A DNA stretch of 64,000 nt. Source: Caballeronia humi. Lineage in GTDB: Bacteria; Pseudomonadota; Gammaproteobacteria; Burkholderiales; Burkholderiaceae. Made by a program: the position numbers and the translations under genes. The notes below the pieces were generated by a model, which was not told where the DNA came from, did not search any database, and saw only the letters and a program-made list of their open reading frames with translations. Below, in pieces: positions 53,512 to 61,539 of this stretch. The stretch is from the NCBI RefSeq assembly GCF_001544475.1, contig NZ_FCNW02000007.1:118784-182783 (forward strand), given 5' to 3'. Positions within the stretch are counted from its first letter, which is position 1. Each line of letters opens with the position of its first letter.

Positions 53512-53795
53512 GGCGCGGCGAACGAGATGCCTTCGATCTGGCCATCGATCAGGCGTTCCGCGTAACTCGTCGAGGCAAGGCGCGCTTCGCCCGATCCGTC
53601 GAAGGGTTTAACCGCGGGGATTCGGAATACGCGGCTCAACGCCGGAGCGGCGCCTTGCTGTGGCCGCGTGATCCTCACCGATGCATCGAAGCCTTCGTCG
53701 GGATGGCGTGCGCCATCGGCGCCGCGAGGCCGGTGCGGGTAGATCAGCGGATAGATGCCGAGGCCTCGATAAGTGCGTGTAGTGTCGTCGTTCAT
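53508..53795 (-). CDS. Small protein of unknown function
   Basis: 95 residues; GGGGAAGATCC precedes the ATG. Soluble, with TYRGLGIYPLIYPHRP and YAERLIDGQIEGISFAAP as notable stretches. It follows the 64-residue gene by 18 bases and is probably co-transcribed. No family was recognised. Confidence 0.62.
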   Translation of the reverse strand: MNDDTTRTYRGLGIYPLIYPHRPRGADGARHPDEGFDASVRITRPQQGAAPALSRVFRIPAVKPFDGSGEARLASTSYAERLIDGQIEGISFAAP

Positions 53796-53813
53796 GATGG
53801 ATCTTCCCCTGGT

Positions 53814-54008
53814 TCACTTCGCCCGCGTCACGCCGGCGCCGGCGCCGAACCATTGTTTCGCGTGCCGTATCCAGCGCATTTGCGGGACGGGTTGCGATCC
53901 GTATAGCGCAGCGGCGGCGTCGCCGTGGCGTTCGCGCTTGCTTTCATCGGTGGACGGAAGCTTGTTGCTCTCCGCGATTTCGTCGGGATTCACTTGGTCG
54001 TCGATCAT
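53814..54008 (-). CDS. Small basic protein of unknown function
   Basis: 64 residues, no signal or membrane segment. An acidic lead (MIDDQVNPDEIAESNK) turns into a basic, Trp-containing end (RWIRHAKQWFGAGAG). First of a two-gene run with the 95-residue gene. No family was recognised. Confidence 0.55.
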   Translation of the reverse strand: MIDDQVNPDEIAESNKLPSTDESKRERHGDAAAALYGSQPVPQMRWIRHAKQWFGAGAGVTRAK

Positions 54009-54249
54009 GAGGGTTCTCGGTTGTGCAATTCAAAGCACGTGGAAACGCGAGCGTGTCCACGATGTCGACTGACGGAGGAAAAGTCTGCGCGGGCAGGACA
54101 CGAGGCTCGTGCCACGATTGCAACGCACGGAAGGTCATGGTGCGCGCCTGATGCCGCGCCGACCGTCAAGGATGGAATGCCGACGCAACAAGGCTGCCGT
54201 CTGCATCTAACTGTTCAACAATGCGCTGAATGGTGCGGGTAAGCAAGCG

Positions 54250-54465
54250 ATATCGGTGCCTTGAATACGCAGGGAAATGTGTGCCCCCACACCGACGACC
54301 CGCACAATGGTATGTACATTGAGCGTATCCGCCAAAGAGTGTGAGAGCCGATCCGGATAGCGTCATGGCGCGGTAGAGCACAACCCGCCGACTACTTTCC
54401 GTCGACGAAAAATCCTTGAGAGAGGCCCCGCCGTTCGTTCTTCGCACGGCGGGGCTTTTTGTTTT
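54250..54465 (+). ncRNA. Candidate small RNA ending in an orphan terminator
   Basis: The strong plus-strand terminator at 54425 has no plus-strand coding gene before it: both neighbours are on the minus strand and the last plus gene ends at 53511. A short untranslated transcript ending here is the simplest explanation. The 5' end is unknown; the left limit given is a guess and no good promoter was found. Confidence 0.4.
54425..54465 (+). terminator. Strong intrinsic terminator
   Basis: A 10-bp perfect GC-rich stem (GCCCCGCCGT / ACGGCGGGGC) with an 11-base loop is followed by TTTTTGTTTTG. The T-run is on the plus strand only, so it acts on plus-strand transcripts. Confidence 0.85.
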
Positions 54466-54485
54466 GTTGCTCAACGACGCCGAAG

Positions 54486-54899
54486 TCAAACCACGTTGAT
54501 TACCACATCGATATTGCCGCGCGTCGCTTTCGAATACGGGCAGGTTTCGTGCGCGGCGTGCGCCAGCGCCTCGGCGACTTCGCGCGTCACGCCCGGCAGG
54601 CTCACGTTCAACCGCGCTTGCAGGAAGTACCCGCCGTCGGTCGTGCCCAGATCGATCTCAGCGTCCACAGCGGTATCGGCGGGGAGCACGACTTTCAGTT
54701 TCGCCGCAGCTATCCCCATCGCGCCGATGAAACACGCCGACCAGCCGGCCGCGAGCATTTGTTCGGGATTCGTGCCGTCGCCCTTGCCGGGCGTCGAGAG
54801 CTTCACGTCGAGACGGCCGTCGGAACTGCGCGACGCGCCTTCGCGGCCGCCCGTCGTGTGAGTCTTGCCGGTGTACAGCACCTTTTCGATTCGGGTCAT
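54486..54899 (-). CDS. ohr: Organic hydroperoxide resistance protein (Ohr/OsmC family)
   Basis: 137 residues; AAGGAG lies 7 bases before the ATG. It reduces organic hydroperoxides with two Cys: SACFIGAMG (peroxidatic) and ETCPYSKATRGNI (resolving), both in place, as is the Arg region. The electron donor is usually a lipoylated protein. No adjacent ohrR gene is present; the usual MarR partner must be elsewhere or absent. It belongs to a group of thiol and peroxide genes running to 57.4 kb. Confidence 0.92.
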   Translation of the reverse strand: MTRIEKVLYTGKTHTTGGREGASRSSDGRLDVKLSTPGKGDGTNPEQMLAAGWSACFIGAMGIAAAKLKVVLPADTAVDAEIDLGTTDGGYFLQARLNVSLPGVTREVAEALAHAAHETCPYSKATRGNIDVVINVV

Positions 54900-54913
54900 C
54901 TTGCACTCCTTGT

Positions 54914-55198
54914 TTAGTGATGCGCGAACGTCGCGCGGATATCGTTCGTGAAGCGCACGCCCGACTCCGACGTGGCATCCGGCATGCCGCCGAATGATTG
55001 CGCGCCAGCGTCGGACGAGGCGCGAAGGTCGGCGTGTCCGATGCCGATCGTCTGGCTGCTCGGGCCGCGTTGCGACGCAGGCGCGCCTGCCGACGGATCG
55101 TAGTGCGGCGCGGGGCCGTAGCCGCTGCTGGCGAAGGCGGAACCGGCGGCGGCAGCCGTGGTGGCGATGAGGGCGGCGGCGATGAAATGCTTGATCAT
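54914..55198 (-). CDS. Small secreted protein of unknown function
   Basis: 94 residues with a signal peptide (AAALIATTAAAAGSAFA) and a Gly/Ser/Pro-rich mature part (GYGPAPHYDPSAG, GVRFTNDIRATFAHH). It is 14 bases upstream of ohr and 47 bases after the next small gene, so all three may share a transcript. No family was recognised. Confidence 0.68.
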   Translation of the reverse strand: MIKHFIAAALIATTAAAAGSAFASSGYGPAPHYDPSAGAPASQRGPSSQTIGIGHADLRASSDAGAQSFGGMPDATSESGVRFTNDIRATFAHH

Positions 55199-55245
55199 GA
55201 TGAACCTCGAAAGAATTTGGATGTGTCCGGATGAGCGCGCGGCGA

Positions 55246-55452
55246 TCAGCTTCCGCGATAGAGGTTTTGCAGGCCGGCGATCTGGCCGTTCATCTGCGCC
55301 TGAATCAGTTCATGGCGCACGTCGGCGCGCGTCTTGGCTTTGGCCTGCTGCGTCTGCATGGCGGCCGGTTGATCGGCTGTGTTCGTTGCGGCGTTAGCGA
55401 GACCGGACACGGCGAAAGCGGCAAAGGCCAAAGCTGCGAGGGTGGTTTTCAT
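55246..55452 (-). CDS. DUF4148-like small secreted protein
   Basis: 68 residues; CAGGAGA precedes the ATG. Signal peptide to LANAAT, then KTRADVRHELIQAQMNGQIA, a shortened DUF4148 core. It is the first gene of a possible run into ohr and has a direct-repeat box 160 bases upstream. Confidence 0.78.
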   Translation of the reverse strand: MKTTLAALAFAAFAVSGLANAATNTADQPAAMQTQQAKAKTRADVRHELIQAQMNGQIAGLQNLYRGS

Positions 55453-55612
55453 GGTGAATCTCCTGAACGATTAGTGGATAAGTGACGCCCGGATTTCATC
55501 GATTGCGCTGCAACTGCCTGTCATCCGTCGTTGAAGCATTAAAACGCGCTGACGTATCTGGCTTGTGTCGTACGACGGGGTTTTTGCAAGCTTGTGTATC
55601 GGTGAAGTGGTG

Positions 55613-55630
55613 GATACATTGCGATACAAA
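55613..55630. promoter_or_regulatory. Direct-repeat box A, candidate OmpR-type regulator site
   Basis: GATACATTGCGATACAAA: two GATACA units 10 bases apart, one helical turn, the spacing used by OmpR-family response regulators. An identical 18-mer lies at 56993. It sits between tlpA's stop and the DUF4148 gene at 55452. Confidence 0.55.
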
Positions 55631-55637
55631 CCCCGTC

Positions 55638-56168
55638 CTACTTTTGCGCCAGCAGGTTCTTGATCGCCGCCTCGGTCTGCGCGTAATCACCCTCGCCGAA
55701 GTGCGTGTAGACGACCTGTCCCTTCTTGTCGATCAGATAGAACGCGGGCCAGTACTGGTTGTCGTAGGCGCTCCACGTCGCGTAGCGGTTGTCCTGCGCG
55801 ACCGGATACGTGATGCCGAAGCGCTTGATCGCGGTCTTCACGTTGCCGGTGTCGCGTTCGAACGGATACTCGGGCGTATGCACGCCGACCACCACCAGAC
55901 CCTGGTCCTTGTACTTCTGGTCCCAGCTTTTCACGTAGGGCAGCGTGTTGATGCAGTTGATGCACGTGTAGGTCCAGAAGTCGACGAGCACCACCTTGCC
56001 GCGCAACTGCTGCAAGGTCAGCGGCTCGCTGTTGAGCCACTTGTCGATGCCGGTGAATTCCGGTGCGGGTGCGCTCGTCCTGAGCGGGCCCGCATGTGCG
56101 GCGGCGCCGGTTAAGGTGGCTGCGGCGACGAGGGTGGCGGCAGCGACGGTCTTGAGTCGGGAGAGCAT
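55638..56168 (-). CDS. Periplasmic TlpA/DipZ-like thioredoxin
   Basis: 176 residues from ATG 56168, with AAGGAC upstream. Signal peptide to AAAHAG, then a thioredoxin fold with TYTCINCINTLPY (CxxC as CINC) and a cis-Pro region in YWPAFYLIDKKGQ. It resembles the C-terminal part of DipZ-type fusions. It starts 1 base after the CcdA gene stops, so CcdA very likely keeps it reduced. Role: periplasmic thiol-disulfide exchange. Confidence 0.88.
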   Translation of the reverse strand: MLSRLKTVAAATLVAAATLTGAAAHAGPLRTSAPAPEFTGIDKWLNSEPLTLQQLRGKVVLVDFWTYTCINCINTLPYVKSWDQKYKDQGLVVVGVHTPEYPFERDTGNVKTAIKRFGITYPVAQDNRYATWSAYDNQYWPAFYLIDKKGQVVYTHFGEGDYAQTEAAIKNLLAQK

Positions 56169-56169
56169 G

Positions 56170-56886
56170 TCAAAGTCCTTTGAGGGCAGGAAGGAAAGAG
56201 GAAATCCAGGCATAAGCGAGGACGTCGTACTGCAGGTAGATGGCGAGCGCGGTGAGCATCACCAGAACGCCGAACACCTGCTGGATGCGATGGGCGTGAC
56301 GGGCCAGGAGCCGCACGCGTCGAGTCATGAACTGCCCGCCGTAGATGATCGCGAGCATCGGAATGGCGGCACCGATTGCGTACAGCCCGAGCAGGAGCCC
56401 CGACCACTGGACGTCCTGCGCCTTCACGACCAGGACTAGAATCGAAGCGAGCACGGGCCCCGCGCACGGCGTCCAGACCGCGCCGAGCGACATCCCGAGC
56501 ACGAAGCCACCCGCGTTGCCGCTGCCGGTGGTGGCCGGCGTGAGCGAGGCCGGCCACAGGCGTTGCAGCGGCTCCTGAAGGCGCGCGACGGCCCAGTCGT
56601 AAGGACGCGGCCACACGCGCAGGAAGCCCGAAAGCGCGAGCAGCACGATCGCGGAATTGCGCAGCGCCTGCTGCGCGACGTGCACCGAGCTGGACACGGC
56701 GCCGAGCAGCATCGCGAACGACGCAAAGGTCACGATGAAGCCCGCGATGATGAAGAGCGGTCGCACGCGATCCGGACGATCGACCGAAGTGCCGAGCAGG
56801 ATCGGCATGATCGGAAGAATGCAGGGCGATGCGATCGTGAGAAGACACGCCGCAAAGGCGAGCGGTGTTTCGATGAGGTTGTGCAC
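56170..56886 (-). CDS. CcdA/DsbD-like transmembrane thiol reductant transporter
   Basis: 238 residues from GTG 56886 (VHNLIETPLAFAAC), chosen because GGAAGG lies 5 bases upstream and the family starts at this point; the frame is open further upstream without similarity. Six hydrophobic segments; the redox Cys pair lies in IASPCILPIMP and VWTPCAGPVLA. It carries electrons from cytoplasmic thioredoxin to the TlpA-like partner downstream. Confidence 0.88.
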   Translation of the reverse strand: MHNLIETPLAFAACLLTIASPCILPIMPILLGTSVDRPDRVRPLFIIAGFIVTFASFAMLLGAVSSSVHVAQQALRNSAIVLLALSGFLRVWPRPYDWAVARLQEPLQRLWPASLTPATTGSGNAGGFVLGMSLGAVWTPCAGPVLASILVLVVKAQDVQWSGLLLGLYAIGAAIPMLAIIYGGQFMTRRVRLLARHAHRIQQVFGVLVMLTALAIYLQYDVLAYAWISSFLPALKGL

Positions 56887-56992
56887 GATGACCTTCCGGT
56901 GGTGGGCATGGCTGTATTTGAAGGCCCGCTCGTATCCGGGATGTGTCGGAAAAGGGGCTTTCATGCAATGTTGTGTGTCCCGTACCGCGCGA

Positions 56993-57010
56993 GATACATT
57001 GCGATACAAA
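56993..57010. promoter_or_regulatory. Direct-repeat box B, candidate OmpR-type regulator site
   Basis: Identical to box A. It is in the divergent region between ccdA-tlpA and the GFA-response regulator-kinase run. On the plus strand it abuts the -35 position of a promoter whose -10 is TATAAC (57029-57034), the usual place for an activating response regulator. Confidence 0.6.
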
Positions 57011-57028
57011 GCGCCGCGCGATCGGCGC

Positions 57029-57034
57029 TATAAC
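57029..57034 (+). promoter_or_regulatory. Candidate -10 of the GFA-two-component operon
   Basis: TATAAC, 29 bases before the GFA start; no -35 consensus, its place being taken by box B. Confidence 0.45.
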
Positions 57035-57062
57035 GCAGACATCGCTAAACGAGGAGAGCCGT

Positions 57063-57434
57063 ATGAATGCCGGATTGCTGAAGGGGTCCTGTCACTGCGG
57101 GCGTGTCACTTTCGAAGTGCGCACGCCCGTCGAGCCTGCCATGCGCTGCAACTGCAGCCTGTGTCGCCGCAAGGGCGCGCTGATGTCGCCGCCGTTCGCC
57201 GCAAGTGAGCTGAAGATCTTGAGCGGCGAGGATTCGCTCACGCTGTATCAGTTCAATACGCGCGTCGCGAAGCACTATTTCTGCAAGCACTGCGGTATCT
57301 ATCCGTTCCACCAGACGCGCTCGAACCCGCTTCTTTGGCGCGTGAACCTTGGCTGTATCGAAGGCGTCGATCCGTATGCGCTCGAAGCGTCCATCGGCGA
57401 TGGCGCAAGTTCCTCCGTGGTGGAGGATGCATGA
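57063..57434 (+). CDS. GFA family (glutathione-dependent formaldehyde-activating-like) zinc protein
   Basis: 123 residues from ATG 57063, with GAGGAGAG upstream. Zinc Cys sites typical of the family: GSCHCGRVTFEV, CNCSLCRRKGAL and KHYFCKHCGIYPFH. Members bind glutathione or S-hydroxymethyl-glutathione; activity of most is unproven. It starts an operon with a two-component system and is divergent from the thioredoxin pair. Confidence 0.88.
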   Translation: MNAGLLKGSCHCGRVTFEVRTPVEPAMRCNCSLCRRKGALMSPPFAASELKILSGEDSLTLYQFNTRVAKHYFCKHCGIYPFHQTRSNPLLWRVNLGCIEGVDPYALEASIGDGASSSVVEDA

Positions 57435-57553
57435 GACGCTTTCTGTCGATCGTCGTGTTCCTCGCCGGCGGAATCGCGGCGGAACTGGCGCATCCGGTTC
57501 AGTGCCTGCTCACCACGCCGGGCCGGGTGCAGGTCAAACGCAGAAGGGCATGA
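57431..57553 (+). CDS. Possible 40-residue membrane or secreted peptide
   Basis: ATG 57431 overlaps the GFA stop as ATGA, and the frame ends 6 bases before the response regulator start. One hydrophobic stretch (FLSIVVFLAGGIAAELA) is followed by a basic tail. Close packing supports translation, but no family is known and it could be an artefact. Confidence 0.35.
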   Translation: MRRFLSIVVFLAGGIAAELAHPVQCLLTTPGRVQVKRRRA

Positions 57554-57559
57554 TCCCGA

Positions 57560-58300
57560 ATGGAAACCACCGACCACGTACTGATCGTCGATGACGATCG
57601 AGGCATTCGCGAGTTGCTCGCCACTTATCTCGAGAAGAGCGGCATGCGCGTGTCGCTTGCCGCGAATGGCCGGCAGATGCGCGCCGCGCTCGAACAGGCC
57701 GTGCCCGATCTGATCGTTCTCGACCTCATGATGCCCGGCGAAGACGGCCTCGTGCTGTGCCGCGAACTGCGCGCCGGCAAGTTTCGCGCCGTGCCGGTTC
57801 TGATGCTCACGGCGCGCAGCGAGGAGGCGGATCGCATCGTCGGGCTGGAGATGGGCGCCGACGATTACCTCGCCAAGCCGTTCGCCGTGCGCGAGCTGCT
57901 GGCTCGCATCCGCGCGGTGCTGCGCCGCGTGCGCATGCTGCCGCCCGGCATGGAAGTGACCGAATCGGCCCAGATACTGGGCTTCGGCGACTGGCGGCTC
58001 GACACCACCGCGCGTCATCTGCTCGACGCCGAAGGCACGATGGTCGCGCTCTCCGGCGCGGAGTACCGGCTGCTGCGCGTCTTCCTCGATCACCCCCAGC
58101 GCGTGCTGACGCGCGACCAGTTGCTCAACCTAACGCAAGGCCGCCAGGCCGATCAGTTCGACCGCTCGATCGACCTGCTCGTGAGCCGCCTGCGCCAGCG
58201 TCTGCGGGACGTCGCGCGCGAGCCGCGCTACATCAAGACGCTGCGCAGCGAAGGCTACGTATTCTCCGCCGAGGTCGTCCCGATGGAAGGCCCGCAATGA
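57560..58300 (+). CDS. OmpR family response regulator
   Basis: 246 residues. Receiver domain with VLIVDDDRGIRELL, phospho-Asp in LIVLDLMMPGEDG and Lys in YLAKPF; winged-helix output from about residue 140 with DQLLNLTQGRQADQFDRSID and YIKTLRSEGYVFSAE. Its stop overlaps the kinase start as ATGA. The direct-repeat boxes A and B are good candidates for its binding sites. Confidence 0.92.
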   Translation: METTDHVLIVDDDRGIRELLATYLEKSGMRVSLAANGRQMRAALEQAVPDLIVLDLMMPGEDGLVLCRELRAGKFRAVPVLMLTARSEEADRIVGLEMGADDYLAKPFAVRELLARIRAVLRRVRMLPPGMEVTESAQILGFGDWRLDTTARHLLDAEGTMVALSGAEYRLLRVFLDHPQRVLTRDQLLNLTQGRQADQFDRSIDLLVSRLRQRLRDVAREPRYIKTLRSEGYVFSAEVVPMEGPQ

Positions 58301-59628
58301 ACCTGCACTCGCTGCTGCACTGGCCGCGCACGCTGTTCGCGCGGCTCGCGCTGATCCTGTTCGTCGGCCTCGCGCTTGCGCAGACGATGTCGTTCTGGCT
58401 CACGATGACCGAGCGCGACCAGACGATGACCAACGTGATGATGGGATACATCGAGCGCGAGGTCGCGAGTTCGGTCGCGCTGCTCGATCACCTGCCGCCA
58501 GCCGAGCGCGCCGAATGGCTGCCGCGGCTCGCGCGTCGCAGCTACAGCTTCATGCTCGAACCCGGCGAGAGCGGCGGCCCGCCCGATGCGCAACTTTCGG
58601 CGCGCGTGGCCGAATCGATCGCGGACGGCATCGGCAAGCGCTATCCGTTGACCGTGAACGCGATTCCCGGCGACGCCGAGCGCCTGCAAGTCCACCTGCG
58701 CCTGTCCGATGGCTCGCCGCTGACGATCGACATGCGGCCGATGTCGGGTGCGCCGCTTTCGCGCTGGCTGCCGCTCGTGCTCGTGCTGCAACTCGTGGTG
58801 CTCGCCGCGTGCTGCTGGCTCGCGGTGCGGCTCGCGACGCGGCCGTTGAAGCAGCTCGCACTCGCCGCCGATACGCTCGGACCCGACCTCAGGGCGGATC
58901 GCTTGCCCGAGGACGGACCGGACGAAGTGGCACGCGCCGCGCGGGCATTCAACGCGATGCAGGACCGCGTCGCAACTTACATGACCGAGCGCATGCAGAT
59001 CCTCGCGTCGATCTCGCACGACCTGCAGACGCCGATCACGCGCATGCGCCTGCGCGTCGACGTGATGGACGACAGCGCGCAGGGCAGCAAGCTGCAACAG
59101 GATTTGCAGGAAATGGAAACGCTCGTCAAGGAAGGCGTGACGTACGCGCGCACGATGCATGGCGCTACTGAAGTGCCTTGCCGCATCGATCCGGATGCGC
59201 TCTTCGACAGCCTCGTCCTCGATTACATCGATGCGGGCAAGACGGTGTCGCTGGAAGGCCGTCTCGATGCGCCGCTCGTGACGCGGCCGCAGGCGTTGCG
59301 GCGGATCGTCGGCAATCTGACCGATAACGCGCTGAAGTTCGGCGGCGAGGCCGAGATCAGGCTCGCCAGGCTGGAAGGGCGCGAGGTGATGATCTCCGTG
59401 CTCGATCGCGGTCCGGGCATCCCTGCCGAATCGCTCGAGGCGGTGTTCGAGCCGTTTTATCGGCTGGAAGGATCGCGCAACCGTCACACCGGCGGCACGG
59501 GTCTGGGCCTCGCAATCGCGCGTCAGCTCACGCTCGCGATGAACGCCACGCTCACGCTGCACAACCGGCAAGGCGGCGGGCTGGAAGCGAGGCTCGTGAT
59601 GAAGGACCTCGACCCGAGCGGGGGTTAA
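58297..59628 (+). CDS. Sensor histidine kinase
   Basis: 443 residues from ATG 58297. Two membrane helices (about residues 14-36 and 160-182) flank a periplasmic sensor of some 120 residues; a HAMP domain follows, then the H-box ISHDLQTPITRMRL, N-box NLTDNALKFG, and G-boxes DRGPGIPAES and GGTGLGLAIARQL. Partner of the OmpR regulator just upstream. The signal is unknown; the neighbouring thiol genes suggest envelope redox stress. Confidence 0.92.
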   Translation: MNLHSLLHWPRTLFARLALILFVGLALAQTMSFWLTMTERDQTMTNVMMGYIEREVASSVALLDHLPPAERAEWLPRLARRSYSFMLEPGESGGPPDAQLSARVAESIADGIGKRYPLTVNAIPGDAERLQVHLRLSDGSPLTIDMRPMSGAPLSRWLPLVLVLQLVVLAACCWLAVRLATRPLKQLALAADTLGPDLRADRLPEDGPDEVARAARAFNAMQDRVATYMTERMQILASISHDLQTPITRMRLRVDVMDDSAQGSKLQQDLQEMETLVKEGVTYARTMHGATEVPCRIDPDALFDSLVLDYIDAGKTVSLEGRLDAPLVTRPQALRRIVGNLTDNALKFGGEAEIRLARLEGREVMISVLDRGPGIPAESLEAVFEPFYRLEGSRNRHTGGTGLGLAIARQLTLAMNATLTLHNRQGGGLEARLVMKDLDPSGG

Positions 59629-59692
59629 CGCTATTTTGTCCCGTTCGGCCGCGAGCCGATAATGGCCGGTTTCAACCTTTGCATGGAACGAA

Positions 59693-60607
59693 ATGCGCGA
59701 CCGCATCGACGAGGAGATCACCTTTCGCAAGCTGGAAGTCCTGCTCGCATTCATGGAGACGGGCAACCTCGCGAAGGCGGCCGAGGCGCTGAACGTGAGC
59801 ACCGTCAGTGTGCATCGGGCGTTGCATTCGCTCGAACAGGGCGTGCGCTGTGCGCTCTTCCGGCACGAGGGCCGCAACCTCAAGTCGACGGAAGCGGCGC
59901 AGATGCTCGCCGATGTCGCACAGGAAGTGATCACGCTGATGTCCGACGGCATCCGCGCGACGCGCGAGGCGGCGGGCTATTCGTCGGACCGGCTGAAGAT
60001 CGGATCGCTCTATTCGCTGACGATCCAGACGGTTCCCGGCATCGTCGTCGATATCAAGGTGCGGCGGCCGACGCTGCAAGTCGAACTCGCGCTCGGCTCG
60101 AACGCCGAACTGCTCGACAAGCTCAAGCAAGGCGCCATCGATGCCGCGCTGATGGCCTTGCCCGACACCGATCCCGAAGTCGAATCGATTCCGCTCTTCG
60201 AAGACGATATCTTTTTCGCGGCGCCTGCCGGATCGCCGTATGCGAAGCAGGAAGCCATCGACTTGCAGGATTGCCGCGACGAAACGTTCGTCTCGCTCGG
60301 TGATGGCTTTGTCACGTATCGCGGGTTTATCGAAGCGTTTCGCGTGGCGGATTTCACGCCGAAGGTCACCATGCGCGTCGGCGATATCTTTTCGCTGATG
60401 AATCTGGTGAGCGGCGGTGTCGGCTATACGCTATTGCCGGGCCGCGTGCGCGGTGTGTTCGGGGACAAGGTTCAGCTCATTCCGCTCAAGCCGCAATACC
60501 TGATGCGGCAGACGATCGGCGTCAGCTTCCTGCGCGCCCGCGAGCGCGATCCGAATCTGCTTGCATTGATGGCCGTCTGCCGGTTGCGTACAAGAAGCGC
60601 CGGCTGA
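59693..60607 (+). CDS. LysR family regulator, probably of malonate metabolism
   Basis: 304 residues. HTH: NLAKAAEALNVSTVSVHRAL. The sequence pattern (SLYSLTIQTVPGIVVDIKVR) differs from the GcvA type. It stops 5 bases from the convergent mdcH gene; in other bacteria a LysR gene (mdcR) flanks the malonate genes, so this is its probable role. Confidence 0.85.
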   Translation: MRDRIDEEITFRKLEVLLAFMETGNLAKAAEALNVSTVSVHRALHSLEQGVRCALFRHEGRNLKSTEAAQMLADVAQEVITLMSDGIRATREAAGYSSDRLKIGSLYSLTIQTVPGIVVDIKVRRPTLQVELALGSNAELLDKLKQGAIDAALMALPDTDPEVESIPLFEDDIFFAAPAGSPYAKQEAIDLQDCRDETFVSLGDGFVTYRGFIEAFRVADFTPKVTMRVGDIFSLMNLVSGGVGYTLLPGRVRGVFGDKVQLIPLKPQYLMRQTIGVSFLRARERDPNLLALMAVCRLRTRSAG

Positions 60608-60612
60608 CGTCT

Positions 60613-61539
60613 TCAGATCGCGCGTGCATGTTCCCGCTCGATCAAAGCGCCGAGGTTAGACAGCGCGGTCTCGCTGCAACTCACTGCGATGCCTTCGTTG
60701 AAGGTCGCGCTCGTCAGGCGGGTCAGCACATTGGCGGGCGGCATCTCGATCGCGAGGCGCGCGTCGCGTTCCCACGCGAGGCGCATCGTGTCGCGCCAGC
60801 GCACTTGATGCGCCATGTTGCTTGCGAGATCGGTGGCGAGGCGCGCGCCATCGAACACCGGCCGCGCGATGCTGCTGCTCAGGTACACGATGCGCGGCCT
60901 TTTCATGACGACGTTTTTGAATGCATCGGCGAGCGCGGCAGCGGGTTCGTCGAGCAACGCGCAATGCGATGGAACCGCGACGTCGAGACGCTCGCTGCGT
61001 TGCGCGCCTTGCTCAATGGCGAGCGTGGAGAGGCGTTGCATCGCGGCATCGCTGCCCGCAACGACCATCTGCGTTTCCGCATTGATGTTCGCGAGGAAGA
61101 CATCGCTGTTCACCTGCGCGATCAGCCGTTCGATGGCCCGCTGCGTCATGCCGATGATCGCCGTCATGCCGTAGCCGCTCGGGTACGCGGTTTCCATCAA
61201 CTGGCCGCGCAATTCGACGAGCTTCACGGCATCGGCGTACTCGAGCGCGCCTGCGATCACGGCGGCCGGATACGCGCCGATCGAAAGGCCCGCGACCATG
61301 TCCGGTTCGTGACCGTGGGCGCGCAGCACGCGAGCCTCTGCCACGCCTGCGATCAGCAAGCACAGTTGCACCGCTACGGTGGAGCGGAGCGTGGCGGCAT
61401 CGTCGAGGGAGCGGGCGTCGTAGCCCAGCGTGTCGCTGGCTTCTTCGAGTGTGTGCGTGGTTTCGGCGTGAGCGGGCAGCGCGTGCAGCATGCCCGCGCG
61501 TTGTCCGCCCTGGCCGGGGAAAGTGAAAAGGACGCTCAT
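60613..61539 (-). CDS. mdcH: Malonate decarboxylase subunit epsilon (malonyl-CoA:ACP transacylase)
   Basis: 308 residues from ATG 61539. FabD-like acyltransferase: FTFPGQGGQRAGML at the start, nucleophile in GLSIGAYPAAVI and VPSHCALLDEPA with the His. It charges the decarboxylase acyl carrier protein with malonyl groups to start the cycle. Coupled to mdcG by an ATGA overlap. Confidence 0.92.
   Translation of the reverse strand: MSVLFTFPGQGGQRAGMLHALPAHAETTHTLEEASDTLGYDARSLDDAATLRSTVAVQLCLLIAGVAEARVLRAHGHEPDMVAGLSIGAYPAAVIAGALEYADAVKLVELRGQLMETAYPSGYGMTAIIGMTQRAIERLIAQVNSDVFLANINAETQMVVAGSDAAMQRLSTLAIEQGAQRSERLDVAVPSHCALLDEPAAALADAFKNVVMKRPRIVYLSSSIARPVFDGARLATDLASNMAHQVRWRDTMRLAWERDARLAIEMPPANVLTRLTSATFNEGIAVSCSETALSNLGALIEREHARAI

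Noticed and set aside
54366..54390. GGTAGAGCACAACC resembles the D-arm to anticodon stem of a tRNA-Gly
   Set aside because: No acceptor stem, anticodon arm or T-loop (GTTCGA) follows; a 14-base chance or relic match only.
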